Source of the DNA: Emydura subglobosa
Taxonomy: Eukaryota > Chordata > Testudines > Chelidae
DNA: 64,000 nt
Assembly (NCBI GenBank): GCA_007922225.1
Contig: ML679966.1
Span: 36,708,793-36,772,792 of the forward strand
Direction of reading: 5' to 3'
The notes beneath the pieces were generated by a model. The model saw nothing but the letters and a program-made list of their open reading frames with translations. It did not search any database and had not been told where the DNA came from. Of the stretch, positions 35,174-46,984 are shown piece by piece. A program made the translations under genes and the position numbers. How positions within the stretch are numbered: position 1 is the first letter of the stretch; every line of letters starts with the position of its first letter.

Positions 35174-35223
35174 TCAATAGTATCAGGTACAAATATATAT
35201 ATATTTGTACCTGATACTATTGA
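35174..35223. repeat. Perfect 50-bp palindrome with no spacer
   Basis: The left arm 35174-35198 begins TCAATAGTATCAGGTAC and the right arm 35199-35223 is its exact reverse complement, centred in an AT run. Pairing stops at the next base on each side. No terminal signature of a transposon is seen. Confidence 0.95.
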
Positions 35224-36592
35224 GATTCAGCAACCATTTAAAAACGAGTGTCTTTTGGGAGCCACAAGAGTGCCATTTCGCAGCACAGAAAGTTTAGAGC
35301 TGTGAAGTCATCACCTCAGTGCTCCACCCTTTCTACTAGGTTTCTACTGAATGCAAAATCCAGTTAAAAAACTGTCCTGACACCCACAACCCTTCCTGAG
35401 CCTATCTGTTCCTGTACAACCATGACCTCCAACAATACATACATTCCATCAGAACAATGAAACTATCAGCCAGTAGAGTAACCAGTTGGCAGTCGTCATG
35501 TGTTGCTCTTGCAGCATGAAGTGACTTGCAGGGTCAAGGATCAGGCCCAATACTTTCAGTACATCTTTGTAAGCCAATGGTTGATATGTATTTTATTTTA
35601 AGACCTATACAAGAAAAAGACAGAGAAGATGAACTAGGAGAGACTAACCTCTGAATTTCCCAGATTTTGAGAGTTTGGTAGATCTTTGTTTGTTTGTTTT
35701 TCCTATCAGAGACCAGCAGTAGAGCTACCCGACACACCTGAATGTTCATGAGTTTCCCTTGCAGACCTTCCTTCATTGCATGTGTTTCAGACCAGCTGCA
35801 GCCTCCCATCATGCTCTTACAGGAGCTGCCACTTCTAAAATGCTGTACTTGCATAGGTGTCAGCATGGCATTGCCCTGTCATTGTCCAAGGTTATGTCAT
35901 CATTATAGAGAATTCTACTCAGCACTAGTGTTGGAAAACCAATTACATTGCGGTATACCATTGTGTGCTGTTGAGTGAAAACAGCACTTTTGGGTCTTAG
36001 GATCCTCTCTCTTTTTTTGGAGGAACTCTGCCCTGAGCTGACCCAGCAGGCTCTCTCTTTGCATTTACAAATACCTGCTCCAGCCAAGCATAGCAGCCCA
36101 TCTCTAAGTGCATTAGCTTTGTGAGTTGATGTTGCTCTGTTTCTAAAATGCCATCACAGATCATCTCATCATTTTTAACCGGCCTTTATCAGCAGTTATA
36201 CATGTTACACTTTGGGATTTTGATCCATTCCTCAGCTGCAACTCTTTCAGTAGGCACGGAACTGCATCAGTAATTCTGGTCTCTGCCTCTCTCCACATCT
36301 GGCTGCTCTGTGTATCTGACACAAAACAAGAGTTAACTGTCTAACACAGCACAAAGACCTTTCTATTTGTTACATTTTCTCCAGTGTTAGGGGAGGTAGG
36401 GAAATAAATGCCCTATTCTTGTCCTCCTTTCTTCTGAACTGGGGTGGTATTATACAGCTCAGAAAATTAAGTGTAGAGTGTATTGATGCTGTCATACAAA
36501 GTAAACTTGAAGTGGCCTTTTATCTATTTCTGATTCTTTTCTCACTTTTGTTTATAATTTCAATTACAGAGCACAGGAACTTCACTGAGATA
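35224..36592. other. Non-coding, nothing recognised
   Basis: Open frames of 75-110 codons at 35534-36087 on both strands have no domain content. No repeat was named. Confidence 0.45.
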
Positions 36593-36692
36593 NNNNNNNN
36601 NNNNNNNNNNNNNNNNNNNNNNNNNNNNNNNNNNNNNNNNNNNNNNNNNNNNNNNNNNNNNNNNNNNNNNNNNNNNNNNNNNNNNNNNNNNN
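36593..36692. other. Assembly gap, 100 N, in a TA repeat
   Basis: Exactly 100 undefined bases, the conventional size for a gap of unknown length. It is flanked on the right by a TA dinucleotide run (36693-36710), so the gap probably reflects an unresolved microsatellite. The open frames that cross it are artefacts. Confidence 0.98.
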
Positions 36693-36710
36693 ATATATAT
36701 ATATATATAT

Positions 36711-37729
36711 TTTCTAGTGAAAACTGGTCTGTAAAGAACATAAAGCATGACTTAGGACCTCAGGTATGTGTTATTTTCATGCTTTCAAAAGCATGAAATA
36801 CGGTGGCTTTCTTCTACAAGCTTCCCCCCACCTGATTCCTGAACAGACAAGAAAATCATCCTCTGACTCTGTCTAATAAATTCATAAGAATGACATCTCA
36901 TCTTGTAATTAATTTGTTTTTGTTATGTACCCTTCATTCCTGCTGTCATGAATGCTCATTGACATGGACTGACAAGGGAAGAACTGATAGGCTATTCAGG
37001 GTATAAATGCATTTGACAGATAATTTAAAAGTGTTTCGGTTTTAATTTACCTGCATGGATTGATAAATAATGCATCAGTCATATATAAATGAAACCCATT
37101 CATTAGTACTTTTATCAGCCCCACCTCCAAAACAAAACAAAACCCTCACCAGAAAACATAATACACATTGCACCACAGTAAGGATTGAGGTACATGAAAG
37201 CAAATAGTTCAATGGGCTACATTTGACTTATAGGTGTGCTGTTCATCTGAGCATGAAATAGTTCCTGAGTTAAATTAATATCTTTGTTCAATTTGTTTTG
37301 CACAGGAACTTCAAGTGCCAATAGATCTATTTATTCCTTTATAACAGAGAAGACAGAGTTCTGTAACCAGTACAGTTCCTATTTAACATTCCAACAAACT
37401 CTTAATGAGAGATAATAAAAAGGGCAACTGTGTTAGTCATAAAGTGCTCATAATTTGAGTATGAAATCCTTTATATCAATAGAGATTTGGGGTTCTGAGT
37501 TTTTGCTCAGACAGGCTTTGTAGGGTTTTCAGGCTCAATTCTTATAAGGGCTACACATAATTCAAGATGACAACAGCAAAAGTACCTTGCCACTTATCCT
37601 GATTATGGGGCTTTGATAATATTCCCATCCTTTTCCCTCCATGTGTCCATCGTGAGGTGGACACAACCCAAACTGATAGGCAGCAGCAACTTGCTGTTAG
37701 TCAGATAGGCCTGTAACCTTAAGGTCTAA
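36711..37729. other. Non-coding, nothing recognised
   Basis: AT-rich, with an AAAAC-type tract at about 37130-37145. No gene or repeat is recognised. Confidence 0.5.
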
Positions 37730-37793
37730 TTTGAAGCCCACTGAAACCTCTGGGAGCTTGTCTGTTGACTTTATTGGGCTTTGGATGAAGCCC
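37730..37793. mobile_element. Fold-back element related to the CAATGGG family
   Basis: TTTGAAGCCCACTGAAACC at the left pairs imperfectly with TTATTGGGCTTTGGATGAAG at the right. Confidence 0.45.
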
Positions 37794-38837
37794 GAAAAGA
37801 AGAAATGCTACGTAGAATTGAAAATAACAAAATACTAAAAACACTGAAGAAAGTAGTAGAGGGATAGGTATTTTAACAACATTAAATGGTTAGTGAAGAT
37901 TAAAGCTGGTCCAAGCACAGAAACATTTACCTACTGCTACTCATCCAGCCCCAGTATTTTGTGATTGGATAAAATTGGACCTGAATCTAAATTCTGTTTT
38001 TGCAGAAGTGAAACTACCACTATCTCTTTTTCTGTTCAAAACCAAAAGGAGCAAAACAAGGACCATCTATATGATTGAATCCTCTGTAAACCTTTGGTAT
38101 CACAAATCAGGACGTTTTTCTTTCCTCTCAACAGGTTTAGAATACCAAGACTCTTTGTATCCAGGGATTCAAATCCTATTGATGTAGCAATGCCTGTAGT
38201 TAAGGTTGCGTAAAACTTTCCATTGTAAGCCACTGTTGACAGTTGCTCGTAACTTTACCAAACATTAGCTATTCAAGCTGAAATTTTCCATTCCTTTGGC
38301 TGAATGTTTTTTGAAAGTATCAGCGAAAGTGGTTTAGTCATTTCCAAGAACGAAATTTTGGGAAAAATTAGTTTTAAAAAAAAAATGTTTTTACAACCAT
38401 TCAAATTGAAAAGATGTAGCGCCTCCATGCTTTGCAGTAGGGACTTAACATTTGGTAAGGGGCTCAATTAGTGTGAGGTCTGTATCTTTGGCTGTCCTCA
38501 CAAAAATCTGTCTGAATTTGTCCCAAGTTATAAGTCTTTGAAAACCACAGTTAACCCATGCTTAGTAGAGACTTGTTAGAATTTGGCTGCCAAATTCACC
38601 AGAGATTCTGCCTGTACTAAGCATACTCTGTCCCTTCACAATACCTATGTACTGACTGAACTGTAAGTGTGCCATCCCAACAGAGTGACTGAGCATGCTC
38701 CATCCCAGGACTTCAGCAACTGAGTAGGACTTCCCTGAAATTGCTTCATGTTATCTTCATGTGGCACCCTACCTTATTTACTGCACACCTTTCAAACCTG
38801 ATTCTGAATACAGAATTATTAATTTCTTCATTTTTTA
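37794..38837. other. Non-coding; possible decayed hAT remnant
   Basis: The stretch 38270-38410 is rich in GAAATTTT and AAAATT text like the arms of the hAT MITE at 18.7 kb, but neither terminus is visible. Nothing else is recognised. Confidence 0.4.
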
Positions 38838-38952
38838 TGGTGCCTCAGTTCCTCAGCTGTAAAATGGAAATAATACCACCTTGTCTCACAGGGGTGTTAA
38901 ATCATTATTGTTTATGAACCAGTATAATACGGTGGTGAGAACACTAAAAATA
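38838..38952 (+). mobile_element. MIR SINE fragment
   Basis: TGCCTCAGTTCCTCAGCTGT, AAAATGGAAATAATACCACC and CTCACAGGGGTGTTAAAT follow the MIR 3' half in order. The 5' half is missing. Confidence 0.75.
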
Positions 38953-39457
38953 CCTTGAAGAAATAAATAGTTCTGTATTCAGAGTTGGATGTGAAGGGTT
39001 TGCAGTAAATAAGGCATAGGGCCACACATTGAACAACGAGGATAAATTGAAATATTGAGTAGCTGCTCATTATTTGAGCACAGTCTATCCTGTGCACTGA
39101 ATGAGGCAGGGATCCTGCGGTTAAAAATAAGTGATCAAGTAATTAAATTAAGTTAAATCAAGTAAGTATCATAATGCATATACAGAAGGGGGCCAAATTA
39201 AGGTTGTTCAAACAACCTTAACTCTGGCATTTCCTAACTTTTTAGTGCTTGATTTTGCAACCTTAATGTCTCTTTAACATGGCCATTTGATTGTAATTTA
39301 TTATCTGTGTTCCAGTTTTGCAACACTGTCCAAACACACAGGAAGACCCAGTCCCAGCCCCTTAAAGCTTTTCACAATCTAAGAAATTCAGTATCATAGT
39401 TACTCCTTTAGCTCCAACAGTAGTGAGCTGGTATTTTGGAGGGTAAAATCCTTGTCT
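38953..39457. other. Non-coding, nothing recognised
   Basis: A short inverted pair AAGGTTGTT/AACAACCTT occurs at about 39201-39222. No gene. Confidence 0.5.
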
Positions 39458-39725
39458 GATCATAGAATCGTAGAAGATTAGGGTTGGAAGGGACCTCAGG
39501 AAGTCATCTAGTCCAACCCCCTGCTCAAAGCAGAACCAACCCCAACTAAACCATCTCAGCTAGGGCTTTGTCAAACCACACCTTAAAAACCTCTAAGGAT
39601 GGAGATTCCACCACCTCCCTAGGTAACTCATTCCAGTGCTTCACCACCTCCCCGTGAAAAAGTTTTTCCTAATATCCAACCTAGACCTCCCCCACTGCAC
39701 CTTGAGACCATTGCTCCTAGATCCC
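39458..39725 (-). mobile_element. CR1 LINE 3' end, antisense (avian-like type)
   Basis: It begins TCATAGAATCGTAGAA, the antisense form of the CR1 8-bp tail repeat. GGTTGGAAGGGACCTCAGGA, CATCTAGTCCAACCCCCTG and GGAGATTCCACCACCTCCCT follow. This is a different 3' end type from the copies at 25, 50, 52 and 60 kb. It is strongly 5'-truncated and non-coding. Confidence 0.92.
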
Positions 39726-40509
39726 CACTGACTACTTCAGTGTCTGTATATACGTTGCCAGGGCTTGATAAATATATGGGTTTTAAACCTGGTATCTGAG
39801 ACAGAACTCTGTTCTGTCACCAACATTGATGGATAGGCTCCCTTCTTAATTTCAGTTAACTGCTCTGAAAATAATACTTGGCTCTTGTACAGTGCTTTTC
39901 ATTTCAAAGTGCTTCATAAAAAAATAAGTGCTTTCTTTTAAATTTTTTATATTTTGTTCTTTATTTTTAACTATTTCAGGCTGCTTGAATTTTACACCAA
40001 TCCTTCTATAGAGTACTTTGCTACAGTCATAAATAAATTGTAGTTTTTGCTGTATAGTATATGGATTCTTATGAATGGCTGTTTTTCTCTCACTGAAGGA
40101 AGGTATGCATGTCTGGAAATACTGAATCTTTTACAGAAAATGTATTCTTTCCTTCCAAATGTTTTTTTTTTTAAATGCACCCTTTGTATGCCACAATGTA
40201 TAACATACACCTAGGACTGGTTTTTAAAAGTGGATGGAGGTCCTGTATTTAACTGTAAAGTGCCATAAGACAGCCACTTTCAAGAGCATATGCTCTATAG
40301 CTTATTTGTAAGGCAGTAAAAAGGCCAAGCCCCTGCTGCAGCCATTTGCAGTACTGCCTGAATAATTAATTTCATCACAGCTGCAGCTGTTTCCAGGGAA
40401 GATCACTGAACTCCATGATTATTACTTCTCTAATCCATATTCTTTGCATACTGCCTTCATATTTTTTTGTGGGGAAATCGTGCCTCATTCAAATTGTAAT
40501 ATTCTGTAG
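39726..40509. other. Non-coding, nothing recognised
   Basis: A MIR-like antisense scrap (CAGTGCTTTTCATTTCAAAG, about 39891-39910) is possible. Otherwise featureless. Confidence 0.45.
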
Positions 40510-40576
40510 GCTGCTGAGGAACAGATAAGATGACATAATAGATCTTTTCTATCTCTGAGTCTTGTGATTCTATGAT
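40510..40576 (+). mobile_element. CR1 LINE 3' terminus, sense
   Basis: GATGACATAATAGATCTTTT, CTATCTCTGAGTCTTG and TGATTCTATGATG reproduce the last bases of a CR1 with its ATTCTATG tail unit. Only some 65 bp remain. Confidence 0.65.
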
Positions 40577-41504
40577 GTATCATTATTTACTTTGAAATTT
40601 TATTATTCATCCATGTGCATGAGAGAGAGAATTAAAAAAAATGTTCAGGCAATAAAATAGATCCTTTATTTCAGGGTGAGCTGAAACTGATTTATTTGAA
40701 ACTAATAATTGAAACAATTCCTTGTTTCTTCAAATTGTGTATTTCTTCTCAGGATGTTAAATTATATCCATTATTTCTTTTTCTGGTTAAGCAGAATGAC
40801 CCATATGAAGATTTCTCCCTAGCACCCAACTCCATCCCAATCTGTTGTTAAGCAAAAAAGGATTTTGGCTTGAGTGTAGATCTCCTGCTTCCCTCTTACC
40901 TTCCTAAATACCCAGCCTATCTGTTTATACATATGTCAATAACTGTCTTTGATTTCTGCTTGAGGAACTTGCCTACTTGTCCCATTGCTAAGAAACCGCA
41001 ATGTAAATTGGCTTAACTAAAGCACCTGTGGTACTTACTTCCAAATTGCTTTCCTCATTCAAAACACTTAACAATACAGCATTCTAAAAGGCATCAATAA
41101 CCCATATTTTGACAAGACAACAATAAATCATGTTTAACAAGAGGGACGAGTCCCTCCCCTCCCCCTAGAACAGCCATTGTAGTAAGCAATTTTTTCCATG
41201 TGGCATATTGACACTCAAGACCTGTTCAGTGTTGTATGGATTTGCAATCCTAAATCCTATTTGGCAGCAGCATATGAACTCCTAATCTAACTGTAACAAG
41301 ATTGGCCCAGCAAAGGTATACACTAATGTGATATAAATACATCTGGATCTTCCTGTTTTTTGGTCAAAGTTGATTTGCATCTCCTTAGCAGCCTACAGGT
41401 TACAGTTGTTTAATAGGGTTGCTTTTCTAAATCAGGTGCCCAGTACCCACACAACACAAAAGTTTTCAACACAAGGAATTCAGTTTAAATACACTGCATA
41501 TGTC
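40577..41504. other. Non-coding, nothing recognised
   Basis: AT-rich sequence with no recognisable gene or repeat. Confidence 0.5.
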
Positions 41505-43385
41505 TACACTGCAGTGTAAACCCAGTCTCAAACTCAGGCTTAAGCCCAACCCCTCCTTCCCTCTATATACAATTCTGTCTGACTTGGTCCTATGACCCCA
41601 GGATCCCACAGGGTGGAGGGCTTGAGCTCAGGTCCTGCTGGCACTCGGTACCAAACTTAATAATTTTGACGTATGGATGCAGCCTGGGCCCAGGCCACCC
41701 AGATTCAAGCCTTGAGAATCCACAAATTCTATCTCACAATCCCATGGGCCAGTGTTCTTTATCACAAGAGTGGCCAACCTGACTCTCAGAAAATGGAAGC
41801 AACTCCTCCTTGTTCAACAGTACAGCTGCTGGGCATTTAATCTTTCCATTTTATTCTGACAGCTGAGCTGCAAACACAGTGAGCCTTCTGCATTTGCAAT
41901 GGCCACCAACCAGAAGAAGTCCTTTGCCAAGGGCACTACTACCTAGGTGCATGAGCAGAGCCAGATTTTGGTGAATTTCTGGTGTGAGGCAGGCAAACAG
42001 TTTGATTTTAGCAAGAGTTCCAGGAATGACCACACAAAGAAGCTGGTAGCACTGGGGATTCACCCAGCTCATGACCAATGCAGGGAGAATATTAAACAGC
42101 TCGGGCACAACTTTCAGAAAGCCAAGGATGAGAACCACACTTCTGGGAACTCACTGTCAGCCTGCCTCTTTTATGAGGAATTTGACCAAGTGTTGTGTAC
42201 TGTGCTGAGCACAGCTGTCAGTGGTGTACAATGACTTGGTCAACCAAGATTGTGACCTGGTGACCCCAGAGCAAATGGGAGCCAGCAGGTGCCAGATCAG
42301 GCCACTGAAGTGACTCCGGTGATGACAACGAGTTCCTCAGGATGCTTTATTGCCGGAACAGTTGCAGCACAAGAGGAAGCATTTCCATGATGAACTTATG
42401 GTGGACATTCTGGACAGGGCCAACAAGCTGTTGCAATACCAAAGTTAGAATGATTCACGGCAAGTGGAAAGGCAAGTCAAGAAGAAAGGCACAGGCAGGC
42501 TGCAGACCTTGAGGACAGAATTGCATTGGATGAGCAGACACTTGCATTTCAGTCCTGGAACAAGAATATCAGTTGAGGAAGGAAGACAAAGGTCAACAGA
42601 AAGATCTGTTTGAGTGGCTGCTTTCACTAATGTCCGCAGGAGTGCAGTGAACTGAACCACAGCCTGAGTCCCCTCCACGGTACCATACATTGCATACCAG
42701 GAACACACTGAACAATTCCATGGTTTGGTGGCCCTTGCAACTTAACAGCAGCTGGACAGGGCAGATCTACTCACTGCAGTCTTCCACCCCTGCATTGACT
42801 CTCTCCCGCTTGCGGTCTGCATCTGACCCATCCCCTACAGGCTTCTGCACCCATGCAGCATAGGCAAGTGTGTGCTAAATGCACAAGAAAGGAAAAGGAG
42901 AACATGCCAGGGGATGTGCAAAATTAGGGCACTTTCTGATGGCACTGTTTGCATTGTTCAATATCTGGTTTATGTACTTTGTTTTATTACTGACTGTGGT
43001 GTTCAAATGGTAACAGTGGCAATGGTTTAAACTTGTTGCTTTTGTAATTCAAATAATGGCTTTTATTTTATTAAGAAAGTTTATTGTCATTACTACATCA
43101 CATCTTATAATGTGAATGTTGAATAACAAAAGTAAACATTTGCTAAGGCACAAATGGGAAGTTACACCCAAACACAATTTCTCTGTACATTAGTGTACAT
43201 CAATCCAGAATGTAAATGCACTTTTCTCCCCCATTTCATAAACAGACATATAATCCATAAAAGATTCATAAATCAGTCCCCCTCGTACTGTGTGTTGATA
43301 GTTCCTCATTTACTGTAAACATTGCTATACAAAAACATACTATTCTTCCTCTTCCATTGGCCCATGCAGCAAAACTCCGGGCAGC
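41505..43385 (+). mobile_element. Harbinger-type DNA transposon relic
   Basis: The block opens with ATGTCTACACTGCAGTG, a terminus I recall from turtle Harbinger-type elements. It continues through an upstream region with AGATTCAAGCCTTGAGAATC and CAGTGTTCTTTATCACAAG in the order of those elements. At 41899 it reaches a broken Myb/SANT-like gene, the accessory protein gene of PIF/Harbinger transposons. I could not identify the transposase gene or a right terminus, so the right boundary is approximate. Confidence 0.55.
41899..42234 (+). pseudogene. Myb/SANT-like DNA-binding protein relic of a Harbinger element
   Basis: From the ATG at 41899 the frame reads MATNQKKSFAKGTTT, meets a TAG at 41944-41946, then runs openly to a TGA before 42235. 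The downstream part shows the trihelix-like Myb/SANT pattern: ILVNFW, then FDFSKSSRN, QCRENIKQL, KDENHTSGN and ACLFYEEFD. In intact relatives this domain binds the element's DNA and helps its transposase enter the nucleus; that role is known for the family, not shown here. The domain spans about residues 17-105 of 112. After the stop, further family-like text in other frames (HDELMVDILDRANKLLQYQ, about 42390-42445) shows frameshifts in the C-terminal half. The copy is dead. Confidence 0.65.
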
Positions 43386-43510
43386 TCATTTTCAAACCTG
43401 TGGGGCGGGAGCCCCGAGACCTCGGCTTCCCAGCTGAAGCTCAGAGTTCCAAATGGGGGTGGAGGTGGGGAGTTCTAGGGGAAATAGTCTCTGATAATTT
43501 AAGCCCTGAC

Positions 43511-44021
43511 TGTGAGTTGTCAGTGAGGAAATTGGAGGAAAGCTGTTGGTGAGAACTGACCAAAGTTGGGGATCCCTGACAAGTGGAAGGCTTGGGCAGT
43601 GGCTCCTAGGAAAAGAGGAAGATCCAACTTGGTTAGGGGAAGTCAAACCTGGAAGAAAGAGAGTTGTTGCAGTGTGTTGGACTTCCAGCCTGGGAGGCCT
43701 GGGGAGTGGAACACTGCAGAAGGGGGAGACCCCTTTGGGCGAGACCTGAGGGAAAGTATATGGAAAGACTGGTCAGTCTCAGTCAGGGAGGCCTGGCAAG
43801 TGGGCCAAGGATCAGGGACCAATGCAACTGGGAGCCAAGTGCTGCTATTGACTCTCAGGTGGGCGACCTGGAGGTGATGTCCCCAAAAAGGGGAATGGAA
43901 AACTCATTGTATCTTTATATGTTTATTGTGGGAATTGGAGACTGGTTTTATTGCTTTGGGGGAACTACTGTACAGCTGTATCTGAATAAATTATGCCCAG
44001 AGGTGAGCTTTGTATCAGACA
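43511..44021 (+). mobile_element. Solo LTR, 511 bp, with 5-bp duplication CTGAC
   Basis: The element starts TGTGAGTTGTCAG and ends TATCAGACA. CTGAC flanks it exactly at 43506-43510 and 44022-44026. AATAAA at 43985-43990, about 30 bases before the end, is a well-placed polyadenylation signal and sets the plus orientation. No internal genes remain. The overlapping open frames here (43546-44053) are incidental. The family is unknown. Confidence 0.75.
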
Positions 44022-45288
44022 CTGACATAACATTCCTTTGCATGGGAGAATGAAAGGTTGGGTGCATCTGTTGTACTATGGCATGATGCAGGAAGGTGCC
44101 CCATGCGGGGCTGTCTTTTTACACTTGCCTTCTGCATCCTGTTTGGTGGGGCTGCCTGCATAGGGATTGTCAGTAGTAGGATGGGAGAAGTAGGACTACA
44201 ACAAACAACAAACAAACCAGTGAGCTAACTTTCCTTAGAATGTACTATTATGGAGATAGCAGTAGTGTCCAAAATGTACTAAGTTCCTTTCAAACATACA
44301 GGAAGACATAGCACCTGAGAGAACATGCAACCAGTACAATTAGAGCAACTACGTTCCACCATAGCAGATTCAAAAATAACATAGGAAGCTTAACTTAATT
44401 GTTTTCTTTAATGGAGAGAGTAAGGTGACATGAAGCTTGGGACGATCTATTAGAATGAAACAGATTATCTGATGTACTAAAAAACAGCAAGCAAAGATAA
44501 GGAAAGAGGAGTGGTAGATAACTGCTTCCACTGCTATGCCGTATTTTAACACTGATGTTGCTTTTCCATCATCACACCTGCTTGTTCTTTTGTCTCCGTC
44601 ACATCAGAGGTAGTGGTGAGTGGTGCATAAGGAACAGTGCCTGAAAAATGGTCTCTAAATAGTTTTTTAAAATGTCATTATTGATTTAAGGGAAAAAGCA
44701 ATCTTCAATGATCAGAAAAAATGTGTTTCTCTGGATAAAGCTAAAGATTGTAAAGTATGCAAAATGCATCCAATGAACAACCATTAAATAATCTGTGCCA
44801 GGCTTTATTAATGAATTCCTTGTATCATTAAAATGAAAAATAACTTGTTTTACAAGGCAGTAAAAAAAATTCAAAGGGCTTTTTACATCCAGTCTAATTT
44901 TCTTTTTGTAATTGATGGCTTCTAGGGAAGATACATATGCAAATTAGAAAAATAAATACAGCAGAGATATTCATCATCTGCTTCAGTTTGTCAAGAGACA
45001 AAGCTATTAGGTGAAGAGAAGGAATGATACTGAATAATAAAAAGGAGCAAAATTCACCTTCTTTTCCAGGGAATGGGGTTCCAAGCAACTGCAGCTAACC
45101 AGGATTCTCAAGCTGATCTCCAAAGGCTTTTTAAAAATAAAATATCTACCTTTTTGTTTCTCTGTCATATGTAAAGAAGGCCTGCAAAGTGGGCTTTGGG
45201 GAGGAAAATAATTTCCTTGCTTATTTTGTTATTTACTTTAACAATTGCCATGAATTTCAAATCTGGCCTTCCTTGGTTTTCTTGCAGG
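44022..45288. other. Non-coding, nothing recognised
   Basis: GC-richer text at 44030-44215 may continue an older element interrupted by the LTR. The remainder is AT-rich and featureless. Confidence 0.4.
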
Positions 45289-45296
45289 ATTTCTTG

Positions 45297-45413
45297 TAGG
45301 GTGACCAGATGTCCTGATTTTATAGGGACAGTCCCAATATTTGGGGCTTTTTCTTATATGGGTGCTTATTATCCCCTGTCCTGATTTTTCACACTTGCTA
45401 TCTGGTCACCCTA
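45297..45413. mobile_element. hAT-type MITE, 117 bp
   Basis: TAGGGTGACCAGAT at the left pairs with ATCTGGTCACCCTA at the right, a 14-bp inverted repeat broken only inside. ATTTCTTG (45289-45296) and GTTTCTTG (45414-45421) form an 8-bp duplication with one mismatch. I recall this short element as very common in turtles. Confidence 0.85.
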
Positions 45414-45421
45414 GTTTCTTG

Positions 45422-46984
45422 CAAGTATGTTATGAGTTTCCCCCATCTTAATGGAAAGGGCAGGAGATGCTGAATCTTTAGCATCTTTCAGCCTAGACAG
45501 AACCTGAATTTCTAATATAAAAAACAAGGAGAAAAAACAATTGTTGTTTTTAGAAAATTACTTTTAAGTCTCTCTATTGTACATCGTAAAAAGGCAGTAA
45601 CCTCTCTTTTCCCTTGTAGGTCTCATTTTTAAAAAAACCATAAACATAACTAATGACGGATACAACTCCAGTTAGGGAATGAATTGATATTTGATATCAG
45701 TGTGCTTTCTGGAGAAGTTTATACTTTGTACCTGGACACTACACTGAGTTTATTGATAATATTGTACAGTGTTCAACTTGGGTTACTTCAGAAGAAGGAT
45801 AGACTACAGAGCAGTGATATGCACATATTGGTAGCTAACGTACTCATGATTTATGATTGCAGCCCCTCTTGGAATGTTTTTCTTTACTGATTTTTCTTTG
45901 AGCCTTTTTGCTTTTCTTACAGGGAGTCTCCCTAAGAGTGTCTCCCAAAGATGAAGCATCTAAAAACAGTTCCTGAAGGAAAAGATTATTAAGAATCCGA
46001 TATACCTTATTATGTATATCTCCTGTTTTTATCTGTTCTGTGATCACGATTATCACATAAAATGTCCTTAAATTAACAGAAAACAACATTATTCAAGTGA
46101 AGATACATGGAAATAGCAGCCAATGATAGATAGATGTAAAATATTGTTTACAAGAATTTGACTCAGTAAAATCAAAGCATATAATCCATGAGTTGTTTCA
46201 CCAATAGCAGCATAGGAATTTTCTCCCCCCATTTTCCCCCTCATTTTCTACAGTTCTCTCAAAGTATTAACCAAGAAAGAGGGATCTTAAACAGGGTTAA
46301 AAGCCCTAAAGGGAGGGAACCAGTTATGAGCTTTAAACAATCCTAAAAGTAGCTTTTGCTTATGTATTTATTACAGGCAAACATGATAAATTTCTCCACA
46401 ATCCCACCTGTTTATTACCAGAAAACAGATGCATGTTCTAGGGGAAAAGAAAGCCCCATCTGTACAGCTGGCTGTTACCTGAGCAATGATACATCAACAC
46501 AGGAGCGATGAATGTGAATCACAATGTGATGACAAACAAAAGCATCCATCAGAATGAGGTTACTGAACTGCCAGTCGCCATCAATCTGGCTTTTCAGGGT
46601 GCTGCCTGAATTATCATGCATGTTAACATACAGGTATCAGAAATAAGTCCTGTGAATTTGCTCTGAATAGATAGGAAAATACTGGCGTTTTTAAACCGTT
46701 AGCAAAGGAGGCAGCTTAGAACATTTTTACATGATGTTAAAATCACTGCTGAAGATGGTGTGATGCTCAGCCGTGAGTTTCTTCCTCCTGTTGTTATTGT
46801 TGAAGGGAGCGAAGGAATCTGCCAGTGGATTGTTCCCTCCTTTTTCTGCCAGAGAAGACAAGACTGGTCTGTAAATTGCAGATCTTGCATCGAGATTTTT
46901 AGCCCTCAAAAGAACAGGCCTGCAAGTGTCCATTTGCTCTGCTTGCTTTGTTTTTTATAATGGTGGCCTTTATGCTCTACCAAT
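45422..46984. other. Non-coding, nothing recognised
   Basis: Frames of 60-80 codons at 45844-46089 and 46699-46960 lack domain content. No assignable repeat. Confidence 0.45.

Noticed and set aside
35534..35866. 110-codon minus frame
   Set aside because: No recognisable protein content; overlapped by a plus frame.
36419..36796. 125-codon frame across the N gap
   Set aside because: About a third of it is undefined sequence, so the frame is an artefact of the gap.
43546..44053. Overlapping frames of 67-129 codons on plus
   Set aside because: They fall in a solo LTR with defined ends; the two main frames overlap and neither resembles a protein family.
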